From Microvirga flocculans ATCC BAA-817 (GTDB taxonomy: Bacteria; Pseudomonadota; Alphaproteobacteria; Rhizobiales; Beijerinckiaceae), in NCBI RefSeq assembly GCF_000518665.1, contig NZ_JAEA01000009.1, positions 186,001 through 250,000 of the forward strand: a stretch of DNA of 64,000 nucleotides. The letters run 5' to 3'. Under the pieces are notes generated by a model. That model had not been told where the DNA came from. It did no database searches and saw only the letters and a program-made list of their open reading frames with translations. This document shows positions 31,761-41,055 of the stretch, in pieces. The position numbers and the translations under genes were made by a program. Within the stretch, counting starts at the first letter, position 1. Every line of letters starts with the position of its first letter.

Positions 31761-34464
31761 TGGCCATGTCCTCTTTATCGACAATTCTGAGGGTGAAATG
31801 GAACGTTGTTCCTTCGCCGGGAATAGATTCCGCCCAGATCTTGCCGCCGTGCGATTCAACAATCGTCCGGCAGATCGATAGACCAACTCCCATCCCGCTC
31901 TGTTTCGTCGTGGTAAACGGCTTGAAAAGGTTCTTCAAGACCTCCGGATGAATCCCCGATCCGGTATCCTGAACGCTCACCTCAACCATGCCATCCTCGT
32001 CGATGACATTCGCGCGGATCGTCAGATCGCGTCGGCTCGCGTCCTGCATGGCTTCGACCGCATTCCGGATCAGATTGAGCAGCACCTGCTGGATCTGGAC
32101 GCGGTTGACGAGAACGAACGGGCAGTCAGAGGGAAAATTGAACTCGACCTTGACGTCCTTCTCCTTGGCGCCGACAAGGGCCAGGGCGCTGGCCTCTTCG
32201 ATGAGCCGCTGAAGGCCTTCGATCTGCGGTTCGCTCCCGCCGCGGGCTACGAATTCCCGCAATTGCCGGATGACCTCGCCCGCGCGCAAAGCCTCCTCTG
32301 CCGCTTCGTTGACCGCATGCCGGACGAGGGAAAGATTCTCATCGTTCATATGCGTGAGAATCATGTTGCAGCCCTTGAGGTAGCTTGTGATCGCCGTCAG
32401 CGGCTGGTTGATTTCATGGGCGAGGGCCGATCCCATCTCGCCCAAAGCCGTGAAGCGCGACATGTAGGTGAGCTCGGATTGCAGCTCCTGCATCCGCGTT
32501 TCCGTGCGCTGGCGTTCGGTCAGATCGCGGATGAAGGCCGTGAAGAAGCGTTCGCCGTCGGATTCCATTTCGCCGACCTGCACTTCCATCGGAAAGGTCG
32601 AGCCGTCCTTGCGCTGGGCCATGGCGACGCGGCCCGAGCCGATGATGCGCCGCTCGCCCGTATCCCGATAGCGCCGGATGTAGTCGTCGTGCTGCTCCTG
32701 GTAAGGCAGGGGCATCAGGACCACGACGTTCGAGCCGATGATCTCCTCGGGATCGTAGCCGAACATCCGCACGGCCGTGGCGCTGAAATAGCGCACGATG
32801 CCGTTCTCATCGGCCACGATCATCGCGTCCGGCACGGTTTCCAGGATCGACCGCAGATGCGCCTCGCTCGTGCGCAGGCGCTCCTCGCTGGAGCGCAGGG
32901 CGTTCTCCGCCAGCTTCCTCTGCGTGATATCCTGAACGGTTCCGATCTTGCGGATGGGCTGTCCACGCTCGTCGAGCATGGTTCGGCCGATAGCCGTGAC
33001 CCAACGCTCGTCGCCGGTATCGGGGCGGACGACCCGGAAGGTGCAACTGTAGGTCAGGTTCCCGCCCGGCTCGTCGGCATAGAATGTCAGCGCCACCCGT
33101 TTGCGGTCGTCAGGATGGACGCGGCTGAGAACGAGTTCCTGCGTTACGGGAACATCGCCTTGGAGCCCCAGAATCTCGCGGGCTTCGGGCATCCATTGGC
33201 GATGCCCGCTGACGAGATCCTGATCCCAGATGCCGAGAGCGGTCGTTTCGATGGCGAGGCGCAGGCGCTCCTCGCTGTCGCGGAGCATGATCTCCGCCTG
33301 CCGCTGATCGTGAATATCCGTGATGGTTCCGACCCATTCCTGGACCGCGCCGCTCTCGTTCAGAAGGGGTACCGCGCGGGCCAGCACCCAGCGATAGCGA
33401 CCATCTGCACGCCGGATCCGGTACTCGAACATGCCCGTTTCTTCGGAGGCGCGGATGAGCTGCCATTGCGCGATGACCTGCTCGCGGTCTTCCGGATGGA
33501 CGGAGTCCAGGAAGCTGAAGCCGATATAGGTCGTCGCGGAATGGCCGCTGAAGGATTCCCAGCCCCAGACCTTCGTGATGAACCCGTCCGCGCGCGCGCG
33601 CCAGACGATGGCGGCGCTGGCCTCGATCAGCGCGCGGTATTGCTCCTCGCTGCGGCGCAGCCGCTCGGCAGCCGACTTCTGCTCGTGGATGTCGGTGACG
33701 GTGCCGACCCATTCCTGCATCGTGCCGTCCTGGCCACGAAAAGGAACTGCCCTTTCCAGAACCCATCGGTAATCGCCGTTCGGTGCGCGGACGCGGTATT
33801 CGCTCGTGCTGGGCCGCTCGGAGGCCAGCGTCTCTAGCCAGTCGGATGTCACGCGCTCGCGGTCGTCGGGATGGACTGCCTCCAGCCAGTCGGCGTCCTT
33901 GAAGCTGCCCAAGGCCTGACTGCAGAACTTCTCCCATGTCGAGGATCCCTCGATGATGGAGCCGTCAGGCGACGCGCGCCAGACCGTGGCCGCGCTCGCT
34001 TCGATCAGTGCCCGGTACCGTGACTCCTGGGTCCGCAGCGCCGCCTCCGCTGCGATGAAGCGGCTGATGTCGCGGGCGGCGAGGATAAAGCTGCTCAGTG
34101 CTCCCGATTCGTTGCGCACCGCGTCAATCGTCACACGGCACAAGAGAGAATTCCCATTGCGGGTGGCGCAGTGAACCTGATCTTCGACGTGGTCGCTTTC
34201 GGATGCGGCGATCAGATGCTGCCGGGTTTTCTCGACGGGGCGTGAATCGAGGGAATAAAGCAGTGAGAAATGGCGGCCGATGACTTCGTCCTCGCGCCAG
34301 CCGTAGATGAGGCTCGCCCCGACATTCCAGGATACAATGTTTCCAGCCGGGTCGAGCGTCACCAGCGCAAAGTCGGAAACGGCGTGGAGAATGCGATCTG
34401 CCTCGACACCGGAAGGAATGCCGGGACTGTCACATCGATTCCCGAACGCAGAAGAATGAGTCAT
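31729..34464 (-). CDS. FixL-like multi-PAS sensor histidine kinase
   Basis: This is 911 residues from ATG 34464 (GGGG-rich site upstream); an earlier TTG is possible. Five PAS domains lie at about 24-134, 144-260, 270-385, 394-515 and 534-650. The fifth matches FixL closely: His592 ([11 protein letters not shown]) and Arg612 (RRIIGSGR) occupy the positions of the heme-ligating His200 and oxygen-sensing Arg220 of Bradyrhizobium FixL, with the same 20-residue spacing. HisKA follows with phospho-acceptor His683 ([16 protein letters not shown]), then HATPase ([40 protein letters not shown]). No membrane helices, so a soluble oxygen sensor is likely. The partner is the overlapping fixJ-like gene. 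Confidence 0.88.
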   Translation of the reverse strand: MTHSSAFGNRCDSPGIPSGVEADRILHAVSDFALVTLDPAGNIVSWNVGASLIYGWREDEVIGRHFSLLYSLDSRPVEKTRQHLIAASESDHVEDQVHCATRNGNSLLCRVTIDAVRNESGALSSFILAARDISRFIAAEAALRTQESRYRALIEASAATVWRASPDGSIIEGSSTWEKFCSQALGSFKDADWLEAVHPDDRERVTSDWLETLASERPSTSEYRVRAPNGDYRWVLERAVPFRGQDGTMQEWVGTVTDIHEQKSAAERLRRSEEQYRALIEASAAIVWRARADGFITKVWGWESFSGHSATTYIGFSFLDSVHPEDREQVIAQWQLIRASEETGMFEYRIRRADGRYRWVLARAVPLLNESGAVQEWVGTITDIHDQRQAEIMLRDSEERLRLAIETTALGIWDQDLVSGHRQWMPEAREILGLQGDVPVTQELVLSRVHPDDRKRVALTFYADEPGGNLTYSCTFRVVRPDTGDERWVTAIGRTMLDERGQPIRKIGTVQDITQRKLAENALRSSEERLRTSEAHLRSILETVPDAMIVADENGIVRYFSATAVRMFGYDPEEIIGSNVVVLMPLPYQEQHDDYIRRYRDTGERRIIGSGRVAMAQRKDGSTFPMEVQVGEMESDGERFFTAFIRDLTERQRTETRMQELQSELTYMSRFTALGEMGSALAHEINQPLTAITSYLKGCNMILTHMNDENLSLVRHAVNEAAEEALRAGEVIRQLREFVARGGSEPQIEGLQRLIEEASALALVGAKEKDVKVEFNFPSDCPFVLVNRVQIQQVLLNLIRNAVEAMQDASRRDLTIRANVIDEDGMVEVSVQDTGSGIHPEVLKNLFKPFTTTKQSGMGVGLSICRTIVESHGGKIWAESIPGEGTTFHFTLRIVDKEDMASVEHADRACG

Positions 34465-34872
34465 TGCCCCCAACCCAAAAAGCTGCGTCGTCTGCAGGAT
34501 TTCATGTAATGACAAAGGAATGCGGCTGCCCGCAATACCGATTGGCTCCTCAGTAACAATAAATGCCGCAAAGGGGAGATGAAACTTAGTCGAACGGCTG
34601 CGATACAGCGGCACTGGATCGCGCTTCGACAAAGCAGCTCTCTTCTATAAACGATATATTGATTCATAAAACGAAGCGCAGCCGAGGAACGTCGTTTCAG
34701 GTTCTCCGGCCGTTAGGATGAAACGCCTCTCGCGAGGATCGAATGCCTCCCGCTGAAGCAGCGTGGAGTTCTTGGGGCCCGCTGCGCGATACCCAGCGGA
34801 CGACAGGCACGTCAGCCTCGTGCAAGGTTGGAGGGTTAAATGCCTCTTTACCATGTTTGCTCGGAGGCACCT
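34465..34872. other. Intergenic region between the FixL-like kinase and flgB
   Basis: About 400 bases hold the divergent promoters of the kinase and of the first flagellar unit. It has no gene I can support. The right end carries the flagellar-unit motif (34816-34840) 32 bases before flgB. Confidence 0.6.
34816..34840 (+). promoter_or_regulatory. Flagellar-unit box, flgB copy
   Basis: CCTCGTGCAAGGTTGG begins the box and GAGGGTTAAA ends it, 32 bases before the GTG of flgB. It is related to boxes before fliF, flgE, flhA, motA and flgF. The share with fliF (CAAGGTTG) is the clearest. Likely a regulator (FtcR) operator or promoter; inferred from recurrence. Confidence 0.5.
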
Positions 34873-35262
34873 GTGACGGCTCCCGTCTATCTGTTCGACC
34901 TGGCATCGCGACAGGCGCAATGGCTTGCCGCTCGTCAAACCACGATTTCCGGAAACGTCGCCAATGCCAACACGCCCGGCTACCGCGCCAGGGACGTTGA
35001 GCCCTTCGCCGACGTTCTCGACAAGACGAAGCTGACCATGACCGCCACAAATAGCGGTCACATCGGGTTATCGCCCAGCCGCGCCGAGGCCTCGAAGGTT
35101 AAGAAGGCCGACAGCTGGGACACGGTCTACTCGAAGAACTCGGTCAGCCTCGAGCAGGAACTCATCAAGGCCGGTGAAGTCAACCGGCAGCATTCGCTCA
35201 ACACGAGCATCGTCAAGACCTTCCACCGCATGCTGCTGGCCAGCGTAAGGACCTCGTCATGA
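34873..35262 (+). CDS. flgB: Flagellar basal-body rod protein FlgB
   Basis: This is 129 residues from GTG 34873, with GGAGG six bases upstream. An upstream ATG gives a longer, unlikely leader. It is the proximal rod protein: [27 protein letters not shown] is the rod-family N-terminal signature, and [20 protein letters not shown] forms the C-terminal coiled half. Length equals typical FlgB. It leads a ten-gene unit ending at fliP. Its stop overlaps the flgC start (ATGA). Confidence 0.93.
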   Translation: MTAPVYLFDLASRQAQWLAARQTTISGNVANANTPGYRARDVEPFADVLDKTKLTMTATNSGHIGLSPSRAEASKVKKADSWDTVYSKNSVSLEQELIKAGEVNRQHSLNTSIVKTFHRMLLASVRTSS

Positions 35263-35675
35263 TCGACCCCCTCATTGCTTCCGGCAAGCTTTCGAGTGCA
35301 GGCCTGGAGGCTCAGTCCGCGCGCCTGCGAATCATCTCCGAGAACGTCGCCAACGCGAATTCGACAGGGCGCACGCCCGGATCGGATCCCTACACGCGCA
35401 AGACGATCACGTTCAAGGCAGAGCTCGACCGCGCTCTCGGCGCAGCCTCGGTTTCCGTCAAGGATGTGGGGCAGGATGAGGTTCCCTTCCCCGTCGAGTT
35501 CGATCCAGGCAATCCTGCGGCCGACGAGAACGGCATGGTCAAGAAGCCGAACGTCAACATGCTGATTGAAATGGCCGACATGCGCGAGGCCAACCGTTCC
35601 TATCAGGCCAACCTGCAGATGATGAAGCAGGCCAGGGCCATGATCTCCGCAACCATCGACCTCATGAGGACCTGA
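35259..35675 (+). CDS. flgC: Flagellar basal-body rod protein FlgC
   Basis: This 138-residue proximal rod protein shows the rod-family signature [29 protein letters not shown] and the C-terminal [37 protein letters not shown] helix. It builds the rod with FlgB, FlgF, FlgG and FliE. It starts in an ATGA overlap with flgB and ends one base before fliE, so translation is coupled. Confidence 0.95.
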   Translation: MIDPLIASGKLSSAGLEAQSARLRIISENVANANSTGRTPGSDPYTRKTITFKAELDRALGAASVSVKDVGQDEVPFPVEFDPGNPAADENGMVKKPNVNMLIEMADMREANRSYQANLQMMKQARAMISATIDLMRT

Positions 35676-35676
35676 T

Positions 35677-36006
35677 ATGGTCAGTGCAGTCTCCTCCATC
35701 ACCTCGATGATCGACCGCCCCGCGGCGGTCGCCGCCGCTCCGGCATTCGGCGTCCAGCCGGGAGGTGTCGGCGTAACGGGTGTCACCCAGACGAGCTTCA
35801 CCGACATGATGGCTCAGATGGCGACGAGCGCTGTCGACACGCTGAAGGCCGGCGAAGCGGCGTCGATTGCCGGAATTCAAGGCAGGGCCTCGGTGCAGCA
35901 GGTCGTCGAAGCCGTCATGTCCGCCGAGCAGACGCTCCAGACGGCCATTGCGATCCGCGACAAGGTGGTTGCGGCCTATCAGGAAATCGCCCGGATGGCG
36001 ATTTAA
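35677..36006 (+). CDS. fliE: Flagellar hook-basal body protein FliE
   Basis: This 109-residue FliE joins the MS ring to the rod. Recognisable parts are [70 protein letters not shown], the last 70 residues being the conserved helical FliE core with the IAIRDK-x-VxAYQEI-x-RM-x-I end. The N-terminal 40 residues are variable. It lies in the invariable rhizobial order flgB-flgC-fliE-flgG. Confidence 0.94.
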   Translation: MVSAVSSITSMIDRPAAVAAAPAFGVQPGGVGVTGVTQTSFTDMMAQMATSAVDTLKAGEAASIAGIQGRASVQQVVEAVMSAEQTLQTAIAIRDKVVAAYQEIARMAI

Positions 36007-36018
36007 AGGGGACGAACG

Positions 36019-36807
36019 ATGAGAGCGCTTGCGATTGCTGCTACCGGCATGAATGCCCAGCAGCTGAACGTCGAAGTGATTGCCAACAACATCTCGAACG
36101 TGAACACCACCGCTTTCAAGGGCGCGCGGGCCGAGTTCACGGATCTTCTCTATCAGACCGAGCGTTCTCAGGCCATTCCCAACCAGGCGGGCTCCAGCCC
36201 GGTTCCGGAGGGCGCGATGCTGGGTCTCGGCGTTCGCACGGCCGCAATCCGCAATCTGCACCGGCAGGGGTCGCTTGCGAGTACCTCGAATCAGTTCGAT
36301 CTCGCACTCAACGGCCGCGGATGGTTCCAGGTGAACGCGCCGAGCGGCGAGATCGTCTATACGCGCGCGGGTTCCTTCAACAAGAACGGCGACGGGCAGC
36401 TCGTCACCCTCGACGGCTATACGCTCACGCCGCCGATCATCATCCCGCCGAATACCATCGATGTGACGATCAACGAATCGGGCGAGGTCTTCGCCAAGAT
36501 CGACGGCCAAGCCCAGCCGCAGAATCTGGGGCAGCTGACCCTTGCGAACTTCGCCAACGATGCGGGGCTCGAGCCGATCGGCGGCAACTATTATCGCGAG
36601 ACCCTGGCTTCCGGCGCTCCCGCTGTCGGCATGCCGTCCGATCCGGGCTACGGCAAGATCCATCAGGGATATCTCGAAGCATCCAACGTCGATCCGATCA
36701 AGGAGATCACGAACCTGATCTCCGCGCAGCGCGCCTTCGAGATGAACTCCAAGGTGATCCAGGCGGCGGACGACATGGCGGGAACCGTCTCCAAGGGTAT
36801 CCGCTAA
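36019..36807 (+). CDS. flgG: Flagellar distal rod protein FlgG
   Basis: This 262-residue FlgG forms the distal rod. It begins [40 protein letters not shown] (rod signature) and ends [45 protein letters not shown], both diagnostic. The central D1 region has [22 protein letters not shown]. Length matches the family. It follows fliE by 12 bases and precedes flgA. Confidence 0.96.
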   Translation: MRALAIAATGMNAQQLNVEVIANNISNVNTTAFKGARAEFTDLLYQTERSQAIPNQAGSSPVPEGAMLGLGVRTAAIRNLHRQGSLASTSNQFDLALNGRGWFQVNAPSGEIVYTRAGSFNKNGDGQLVTLDGYTLTPPIIIPPNTIDVTINESGEVFAKIDGQAQPQNLGQLTLANFANDAGLEPIGGNYYRETLASGAPAVGMPSDPGYGKIHQGYLEASNVDPIKEITNLISAQRAFEMNSKVIQAADDMAGTVSKGIR

Positions 36808-36831
36808 ATCTGGGAACCGGGCGAAGATTTC

Positions 36832-37296
36832 ATGAAGACCATCTTTCACATCGCTCTGACGGCTTTGCTCGTCTCCGGGGCATTCCTGCGGGATGCCGCG
36901 GCCGAGGAGCGCATTCTCCCGGTTCCGTCCGTCACGATCTATCCAGGCGATACCATCACCGAATCGATGCTCAAGGACAGGGCGTTCCCCGAGAACTACC
37001 GCTATCGCACCGCGGTCGTGGAATCGCCCCGGGTTCTTGCGGGAAAGATGGCGCGCCGCACCCTGCTTCCCGGCGAGCCGATTCCGCTCAACGCCGTCGA
37101 CGATCCCAAGCTCGTTACGCGCGGCGTTCAGACGCAGATCCTGTTCGAGGAGGGCGGCCTGTCGATCATGGGTGTCGGCATTCCTCTCCAGTCCGGCACC
37201 ATGGGAGAGACGGTCCAGGTCAAGAACGTCGACAGCGGCCGGATCATCACGGGTCGCGTTCAGGCCGATGGGCGGATCCGGATCGGGGTCTATTAA
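36832..37296 (+). CDS. flgA: P-ring assembly chaperone FlgA
   Basis: This 154-residue periplasmic protein has a signal peptide (MKTIFHIALTALLVSGAFLRDAAA). FlgA helps FlgI build the P ring. The SAF-like domain shows YPGDTITESMLKDRAFPE and VLAGKMARRTLLPGEPIPLNAVDDPKLVTRG, with the usual C-terminal GETVQVKNVDSGRIITGRVQADGRIRIG. It is shorter than enterobacterial FlgA but typical of alphaproteobacteria. Its stop TAA shares one base with the flgI start (TAATG). Confidence 0.92.
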   Translation: MKTIFHIALTALLVSGAFLRDAAAEERILPVPSVTIYPGDTITESMLKDRAFPENYRYRTAVVESPRVLAGKMARRTLLPGEPIPLNAVDDPKLVTRGVQTQILFEEGGLSIMGVGIPLQSGTMGETVQVKNVDSGRIITGRVQADGRIRIGVY

Positions 37297-38393
37297 TGCT
37301 GCGCATCGTCGTTCTTCTCCTCTCCGTCATCTTCGCCGCGCAGGCGCAGGCCGCGACCCGGATCAAGGACGTCGCCGCCGTGCAGGGCGTGCGCGACAAC
37401 CAGCTCATCGGCTACGGCCTCGTCATGGGTCTCCAGGGAACCGGCGACACGCTGCGCAACTCCCAATTTACGGAACAGTCGCTGCAATCCATGCTCGACC
37501 GCATGGGCGTGAACGTGCGCGACATCAACCTGCGCACGCGCAACGTCGCGGCCGTCATCGTGACGGCCGATCTTCCTCCCTTCGTCGGCACGGGATCGCG
37601 CATCGACGTGACCGTGACGTCCATGGGCGACGCGACCTCGCTCAAAGGCGGAACGCTGATGCTGACCGCCCTGCAGGGCGGCGACGGTCAGGTTTACGCG
37701 GTCGCGCAGGGCGCCATCGTCGTCTCCGGCTTTTCCGCGCAAGGACAAGCCGAGACGCTGACGTCCGGCGTCGCGACGGCGGGCCGCATTCCGAACGGTG
37801 CCCTCATCGAACGCGAAGTCCAGGGCGGCTTCGGCGCCGTCGGCCCGCTGGCCTTCGAGCTCAAGAACCCGGATTACAAGACCGCGACGCTGATCACGGA
37901 TGCCATCAATCAGTATGCCCAGCAGAGATACGGCGTGCGCGTCGCTTCTCCCCGCGACTACCGCACGGTGGTGCTGCAAAAGCCGAAGAACATTGCGGCG
38001 ACCCGGTTCATCGCGGAGCTCGGCGATCTCGAAATACGGCCGGATACGCCGGCCCGCATCGTCATCGACCAGCGAACCGGCACGGTCGTCATCGGCAAGA
38101 ACGTGCAGATCTCGACGGTGGCCATCACGCACGGCGCCCTCACGATCCGCGTGACCGAGACGCCGGAAGTTTCCCAACCCGATCCGTTCTCTTTCGGCCA
38201 GACCGTCGTCGTGCCCCGCACGCAGGTGACGGCCGCCGAGGAAAGAGTGCCTCTCGCCATCGTCAGGGGCGCCGATCTGCAGACGCTCGTGAAGGGGCTG
38301 AACCAGATGGGCCTCAAGCCGTCCGACGTCATCGCCATCCTGCAGGCGGTGAAGACGGCGGGAGCCCTCCAAGCCGAACTGGTGATCCAATGA
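37296..38393 (+). CDS. flgI: Flagellar P-ring protein FlgI
   Basis: This is 365 residues from ATG 37296, overlapping the flgA stop. The signal peptide is MLRIVVLLLSVIFAAQAQA, then ATRIKDVAAVQGVRDNQLIGYGLVMGLQGTGDTL, a near-invariant FlgI start. It ends LVKGLNQMGLKPSDVIAILQAVKTAGALQAELVIQ. FlgI subunits form the ring in the peptidoglycan layer. The open frame extends far upstream of this ATG inside flgG and flgA; that part is not coding. Confidence 0.96.
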   Translation: MLRIVVLLLSVIFAAQAQAATRIKDVAAVQGVRDNQLIGYGLVMGLQGTGDTLRNSQFTEQSLQSMLDRMGVNVRDINLRTRNVAAVIVTADLPPFVGTGSRIDVTVTSMGDATSLKGGTLMLTALQGGDGQVYAVAQGAIVVSGFSAQGQAETLTSGVATAGRIPNGALIEREVQGGFGAVGPLAFELKNPDYKTATLITDAINQYAQQRYGVRVASPRDYRTVVLQKPKNIAATRFIAELGDLEIRPDTPARIVIDQRTGTVVIGKNVQISTVAITHGALTIRVTETPEVSQPDPFSFGQTVVVPRTQVTAAEERVPLAIVRGADLQTLVKGLNQMGLKPSDVIAILQAVKTAGALQAELVIQ

Positions 38394-38905
38394 TCCATCG
38401 TCTCGTGACCAAGGATATTCGGCGCAGCGCAGGCGCTGCGGGCCTGCTCCTGGCGGCCATGTTCCATGTTCCCGCTCAGGCGCAGGAGAACGGAGCCGCT
38501 GCGAAAGGCAACCAGTTCTGCGCCAATATCGCCGATGCGGCCTCCGATGCCCGCTTCGCCTTGCAGAAGCAGGCGCTCGCCGACATGGAGAAGGAAATCG
38601 AGAGCCGCCTGAAGGTCCTGGAAGCCAAGCGGGCCGAATACGAAGAGTGGCTCCGTCGCCGCAACGAGGTGCTCGAGAAGGCGGACGAGACCATCGTGCT
38701 GATCTACTCGCGCATGCGTCCGGATGCGGCGGCGCTCCAGCTCACCAACATGGACGACGAGATCGCCGCGGCCGTCATCGCCAAGCTCAATCCCCGGATC
38801 GCCAGCGCCGTGCTGAACGAGATGGAACCCGCGAGGGCGGCCCAGCTCGCCAATGTCATTACCGATGCGCCCAGGCGCGAGAAGAACCCTGTGAGGCAAA
38901 ATTGA
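38390..38905 (+). CDS. motE: MotE-like periplasmic motility protein
   Basis: This is 171 residues in an ATGA overlap with flgI. A signal peptide (AAGLLLAAMFHVPAQAQ) is followed by a coiled coil (DMEKEIESRLKVLEAKRAEYEEWLRRRNEVLEKADETI) and a MgtE-N-like tail (MRPDAAALQLTNMDDEIAAAVIAKLNPRIASAVLNEM). In Sinorhizobium MotE is the periplasmic chaperone of MotC; position between flgI and flgH is the same. A motC gene lies in the next unit. The assignment rests on architecture and position. Confidence 0.78.
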   Translation: MIHRLVTKDIRRSAGAAGLLLAAMFHVPAQAQENGAAAKGNQFCANIADAASDARFALQKQALADMEKEIESRLKVLEAKRAEYEEWLRRRNEVLEKADETIVLIYSRMRPDAAALQLTNMDDEIAAAVIAKLNPRIASAVLNEMEPARAAQLANVITDAPRREKNPVRQN

Positions 38906-39600
38906 AGCACCTCATCGCGATTGCCTGTGTTGGCTTCCTGGCGGCCTGCGCGACAAGGCCCGAGGAAATCGGCCGCGAGCCGGTCATGACGCCCGTCGGT
39001 GCGGGCGTCGCCGTGGAGCGCGAGCCGCTTCCTCATCTGTTCAAGGGCACGCACTATGCCGCGGCGAACTCCACCTGGAGCAATGCCAGCGCAGATCTCT
39101 TCACGAGCCCCCGCGCCCGGCAGGTCGGGGACATCGTGACGGTCAATATCCAGATCGACGACAAGGCCGAGTTTGACAATGCGAGCGACCGGTCCAGGAA
39201 GTCGTCCATTCGCGGCGCCCTCGATTATGCCTTCTCCTTCCAGGGATGGGATGCCGACGGCACGGGCGATGCAGGTCTCTCCTCGTCCTCCTCGTCGGCG
39301 GGGCAGGGAACGATCGACCGTTCGGAGAAGCTGCGCCTCTCGGTGGCGGCGGTCGTCAACGAGGTCCTGCCCAACGGCAACGTGGTGATCAGCGGCTCGC
39401 AGGAGGTGCGCGTGAACTACGAGCTGCGCGTGCTCAACATCGCCGGCATCGTGCGCCCCCGCGACATCTCGCCGAGAAACACGATCAGCTACGACAAGAT
39501 CGCCGAGGCTAGGGTTTCCTATGGCGGCCGCGGCCGTCTCATGGAAGTTCAGCAGCCTGCCTACGGGCAGCAGATTTATGACGTGATCACGCCTTTCTAG
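38902..39600 (+). CDS. flgH: Flagellar L-ring lipoprotein FlgH
   Basis: This is 232 residues from TTG 38902, which overlaps the motE stop (TTGA) and has GAGG upstream; no ATG gives the complete signal sequence. The lipobox FLAACATRPEE places the mature N-terminal cysteine at about residue 16. Conserved FlgH parts are RQVGDIVTVNIQIDDKAEFDNASDRS, VNEVLPNGNVVISGSQEVRVNYELRVLNIAGIVRPRDIS and the PAYGQQIYDVITPF end. It forms the outer-membrane bushing around the rod. Confidence 0.94.
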   Translation: MKHLIAIACVGFLAACATRPEEIGREPVMTPVGAGVAVEREPLPHLFKGTHYAAANSTWSNASADLFTSPRARQVGDIVTVNIQIDDKAEFDNASDRSRKSSIRGALDYAFSFQGWDADGTGDAGLSSSSSSAGQGTIDRSEKLRLSVAAVVNEVLPNGNVVISGSQEVRVNYELRVLNIAGIVRPRDISPRNTISYDKIAEARVSYGGRGRLMEVQQPAYGQQIYDVITPF

Positions 39601-39623
39601 GCGCATGAGATGGATGACGAGTC

Positions 39624-40133
39624 ATGGCCAAGGCTCTGGAATTGCCGGCTCCCTCCGAGCGTGGCTCGAACCGTGAAGGATCATGGCGCTGGCTTATGAC
39701 CCTCGGCGTCCTGACGATGCTCTCCGCCGCGATCGGCGGAGGATTCGGTCTCGTGATGGTCTCCGGAATCGAGAAGCGCGTCGAGGAGAAGTATAAGGCT
39801 GCCAACGAGAAGACCGAGACCGCCAGCCCCTATACGGGAAATCTGGCGATCAAGAAGCTCGCTCCGGTGGTGACCAATCTGGCAGGCTCCGAAAGCGACT
39901 GGGTCAGGGTGGAAGCCTCCATCGTCTACAAGCGGGGCGACGACCAGAACGCGGATGTCATGGCCGGGGAGACGCGGCAGGACATCCTGGCCTATATCCG
40001 CACCATGTCGCTCGCGCAGATCCAGGGGCCGAGCGGCCTGCTTCACCTGCGCGAGGATCTCAACGAGCGTGTCAGGCTGCGCTCGAACGGCGTTATCCAG
40101 GAACTGGTCCTCGAAACGCTGGTCGTTCAGTAG
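39624..40133 (+). CDS. fliL: Flagellar basal-body-associated protein FliL
   Basis: This 169-residue protein has a cytoplasmic N-terminus, one membrane helix (WLMTLGVLTMLSAAIGGGFGLVMV, about 24-48) and a periplasmic FliL domain (LAPVVTNLAGSESDWVRVEASIVYK ... LLHLREDLNERVRLRSNGVIQELVLETLVVQ). FliL supports stator function at high load. It lies between flgH and fliP as in Sinorhizobium and Agrobacterium, 23 bases after flgH. Confidence 0.92.
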   Translation: MAKALELPAPSERGSNREGSWRWLMTLGVLTMLSAAIGGGFGLVMVSGIEKRVEEKYKAANEKTETASPYTGNLAIKKLAPVVTNLAGSESDWVRVEASIVYKRGDDQNADVMAGETRQDILAYIRTMSLAQIQGPSGLLHLREDLNERVRLRSNGVIQELVLETLVVQ

Positions 40134-40193
40134 GCGGACATTTCACGCACCAACGGGATCCTTGCCTCTTTATCGTCCGAAAGCTTTTCATCG

Positions 40194-40931
40194 ATGCGTC
40201 TTCGTCTCATTCTTTCCGGTGCATTTCTCCTTCTGGCGTCGGCCGCCCATGCCCAGGTGCCGAGCCTCGACGCCCTGCTGCCGCCGGGAGACGGAGCCGT
40301 CAGCGGCCGGATGATCCAGCTCGTCGTTCTTCTGACCGTCCTGTCGCTGGCGCCGGGCCTCCTGATCATGGTGACGAGCTTCACCCGATTCGTCGTGGCC
40401 TTCTCCTTCCTGCGTTCGGGACTGGGGCTTCAGAGCACGCCCGCCAACCTCTTCCTCATCAGCCTGTCCCTGTTCATGACGTTCTTCGTCATGGGGCCGA
40501 CCTTCGACCGGGCCTGGAACGAGGGCGTCCGGCCCCTGACCGAGAACCGCATCTCGGAGGCCGAGGCCTTCACCAAGACGACGGAGCCGTTCCGCGAATT
40601 CATGCTCACCCATGTGAGGCCCAAGGATCTGCAGATGTTCAGCGATCTGGCCGCCGTGAACTATCCGAAGCCTGCCGAAGGCGAGAAGATCGACCTGCGG
40701 ATCCTGATCCCGGCCTTCATGATCTCCGAGCTGAGGCGCGGATTCGAAATCGGTTTCCTCATCGCGCTGCCGTTCCTCGTTATCGACATGATCGTGGCGA
40801 CGCTGGTGATGTCGATGGGCATGATGATGATGCCGCCCACCGTCCTGGCCTTGCCCTTCAAGATTCTCTTCTTCGTCCTGATCGACGGCTGGAACATCCT
40901 GGTGAGCGGCCTCGTGCGCTCCTACTTCTGA
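40194..40931 (+). CDS. fliP: Flagellar export apparatus protein FliP
   Basis: This 245-residue FliP has a cleaved signal peptide (MRLRLILSGAFLLLASAAHA) and four membrane helices. Family signatures are VLSLAPGLLIMVTSFTRFVVAFSFLRSGLGLQSTPANLFLISLSLFMTFFVMGPTF and RILIPAFMISELRRGFEIGFLIALPFLVIDMIVATLVMSMGMMMMPPT, all intact. FliP forms the core export gate with FliQ (here 61477) and FliR. fliR and fliO are not in the window. It ends the first flagellar unit. Confidence 0.96.
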   Translation: MRLRLILSGAFLLLASAAHAQVPSLDALLPPGDGAVSGRMIQLVVLLTVLSLAPGLLIMVTSFTRFVVAFSFLRSGLGLQSTPANLFLISLSLFMTFFVMGPTFDRAWNEGVRPLTENRISEAEAFTKTTEPFREFMLTHVRPKDLQMFSDLAAVNYPKPAEGEKIDLRILIPAFMISELRRGFEIGFLIALPFLVIDMIVATLVMSMGMMMMPPTVLALPFKILFFVLIDGWNILVSGLVRSYF

Positions 40932-40991
40932 GCCCGGCTCGGGCGGGAAGGCCCGGCGCAGGAATTTGCGCCTCCCGCGAGGAGGCAGCAA

Positions 40992-41016
40992 CCTTCGCAC
41001 AAGGTTGACGACGCAA
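40992..41016 (+). promoter_or_regulatory. Flagellar-unit box, fliF copy
   Basis: CCTTCGCACAAGGTTGAC and a following GACGCAA form the box, 39 bases before the fliF ATG. It overlaps a small inverted repeat AACCTT (40990-40995) / AAGGTT (41001-41006). A 6-bp inverted repeat GCCTCC / GGAGGC lies just upstream (from about 40971), which could mark the end of the fliP transcript. In Brucella the fliF promoter is the known FtcR target, so this copy is the best candidate operator. Confidence 0.5.
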
Positions 41017-41055
41017 AAGTGATCTCGACAACACTCACCAGTATCGAGATTCCCT

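Noticed and set aside
41005..41033. Sigma-70 promoter (TTGACG) before fliF
   Set aside because: The -35-like TTGACG has no acceptable -10 at 16-18 bases; the shared flagellar box is a better explanation of this stretch.
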